From: an uncultured Prevotella sp.
GTDB taxonomy: Bacteria; Bacteroidota; Bacteroidia; Bacteroidales; Bacteroidaceae
DNA length: 13,236 nucleotides
Reading direction: 5' to 3'
Assembly: GCA_900770395.1 (NCBI GenBank)
Contig: CAAGKM010000040.1
Span: 1-13,236 of the forward strand
Shown here: piece after piece, positions 13,187-13,236 of the stretch
Layout of the letters: every line of letters begins with the position of its first letter
Numbering within the stretch: the stretch's first letter is position 1
Notes under the pieces: generated by a model
What the model saw: the letters and a program-made list of their open reading frames with translations, nothing else
The model's database searches: none
What the model was told of the DNA's origin: nothing
Program-made: the position numbers and the translations under genes

Positions 13187-13236
13187 TTTTGGCTGTTGGG
13201 GAAGAAATTTTTGTGCATTCTGCTATTACGTGTCCC
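13187..13236. other. Right-end flank beyond the terminal repeat, unexplained
   Basis: Fifty bases lie outside the matched repeat with no coding frame and no counterpart at the left end, where adapter replaces the corresponding region. It may be the outer part of a longer terminal repeat lost on the left, or an assembly chimera. One short TTTGTGCA (13210-13217) repeats in direct orientation the left-end sequence at 36-43. Confidence 0.5.

Noticed and set aside
1..13236. tRNA, rRNA, integrase, insertion sequence or defence gene
   Set aside because: I found no cloverleaf, transposase or integrase motif. The small size and terminal repeats indicate a lytic phi29-type genome.

Overview
The window is an almost complete, possibly complete, genome of a small tailed phage of the phi29 type, which replicates linear DNA by protein priming. 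The set of genes is diagnostic: a terminal-protein candidate directly before a protein-primed family B DNA polymerase, a phi29 gp5-like SSB, a gp16-like packaging ATPase, and a gp8 capsid, gp9 knob, gp10 portal, gp11 collar and gp12-like appendage. Imperfect inverted repeats lie near both ends (35-93 and 13129-13186). Strong AGGAGG-type ribosome binding sites, GTG and TTG starts and sigma-A type promoters suggest a low- to mid-GC Firmicutes host, probably a gut Clostridia-like bacterium; this host call is inference. The first 32 bases are an Illumina adapter, so this is an assembled sequencing contig and its left end is technically compromised.

Layout, all genes on the + strand: 1-32 adapter; 35-93 left terminal inverted repeat; 106-151 two overlapping promoter candidates; 187-693 small early genes of unknown function; 777-1211 SSB; 1265-1495 small unknown; 1476-2075 terminal protein candidate; 2002-4092 DNA polymerase; 4092-5153 packaging ATPase; 5150-5254 a promoter plus a compact three-way-junction RNA; 5347-5682 holin; 5686-5919 unknown; 5906-6265 proline-rich scaffold candidate; 6267-7538 major capsid protein; 7588-9003 tail knob; 9016-9573 M23 peptidase; 9570-10511 portal; 10489-11178 lower collar; 11192-13105 beta-helix appendage or fibre; 13120-13153 terminator hairpin inside the right terminal repeat. 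No gene-free stretch exceeds 300 bases.

How it works together: the terminal protein and DNA polymerase would start replication at the repeat-bearing ends, with SSB coating displaced strands. The capsid, scaffold and portal build the prohead, and the ATPase fills it through the portal. Knob, collar and appendage make the short tail. The M23 enzyme would cut the wall on entry or at lysis, and the holin opens the membrane.

The most interesting feature is the RNA element at 5185-5254. A near-consensus promoter overlaps the ATPase stop codon and places the predicted transcription start on the first base of a 10-bp helix that closes a three-way junction. One arm has a 5'-side bulge below a terminal hairpin and the other is a simple hairpin. 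That is the topology of the phi29 packaging RNA (pRNA), here beside the ATPase gene instead of at the genome end. It is a candidate, not a proven pRNA.
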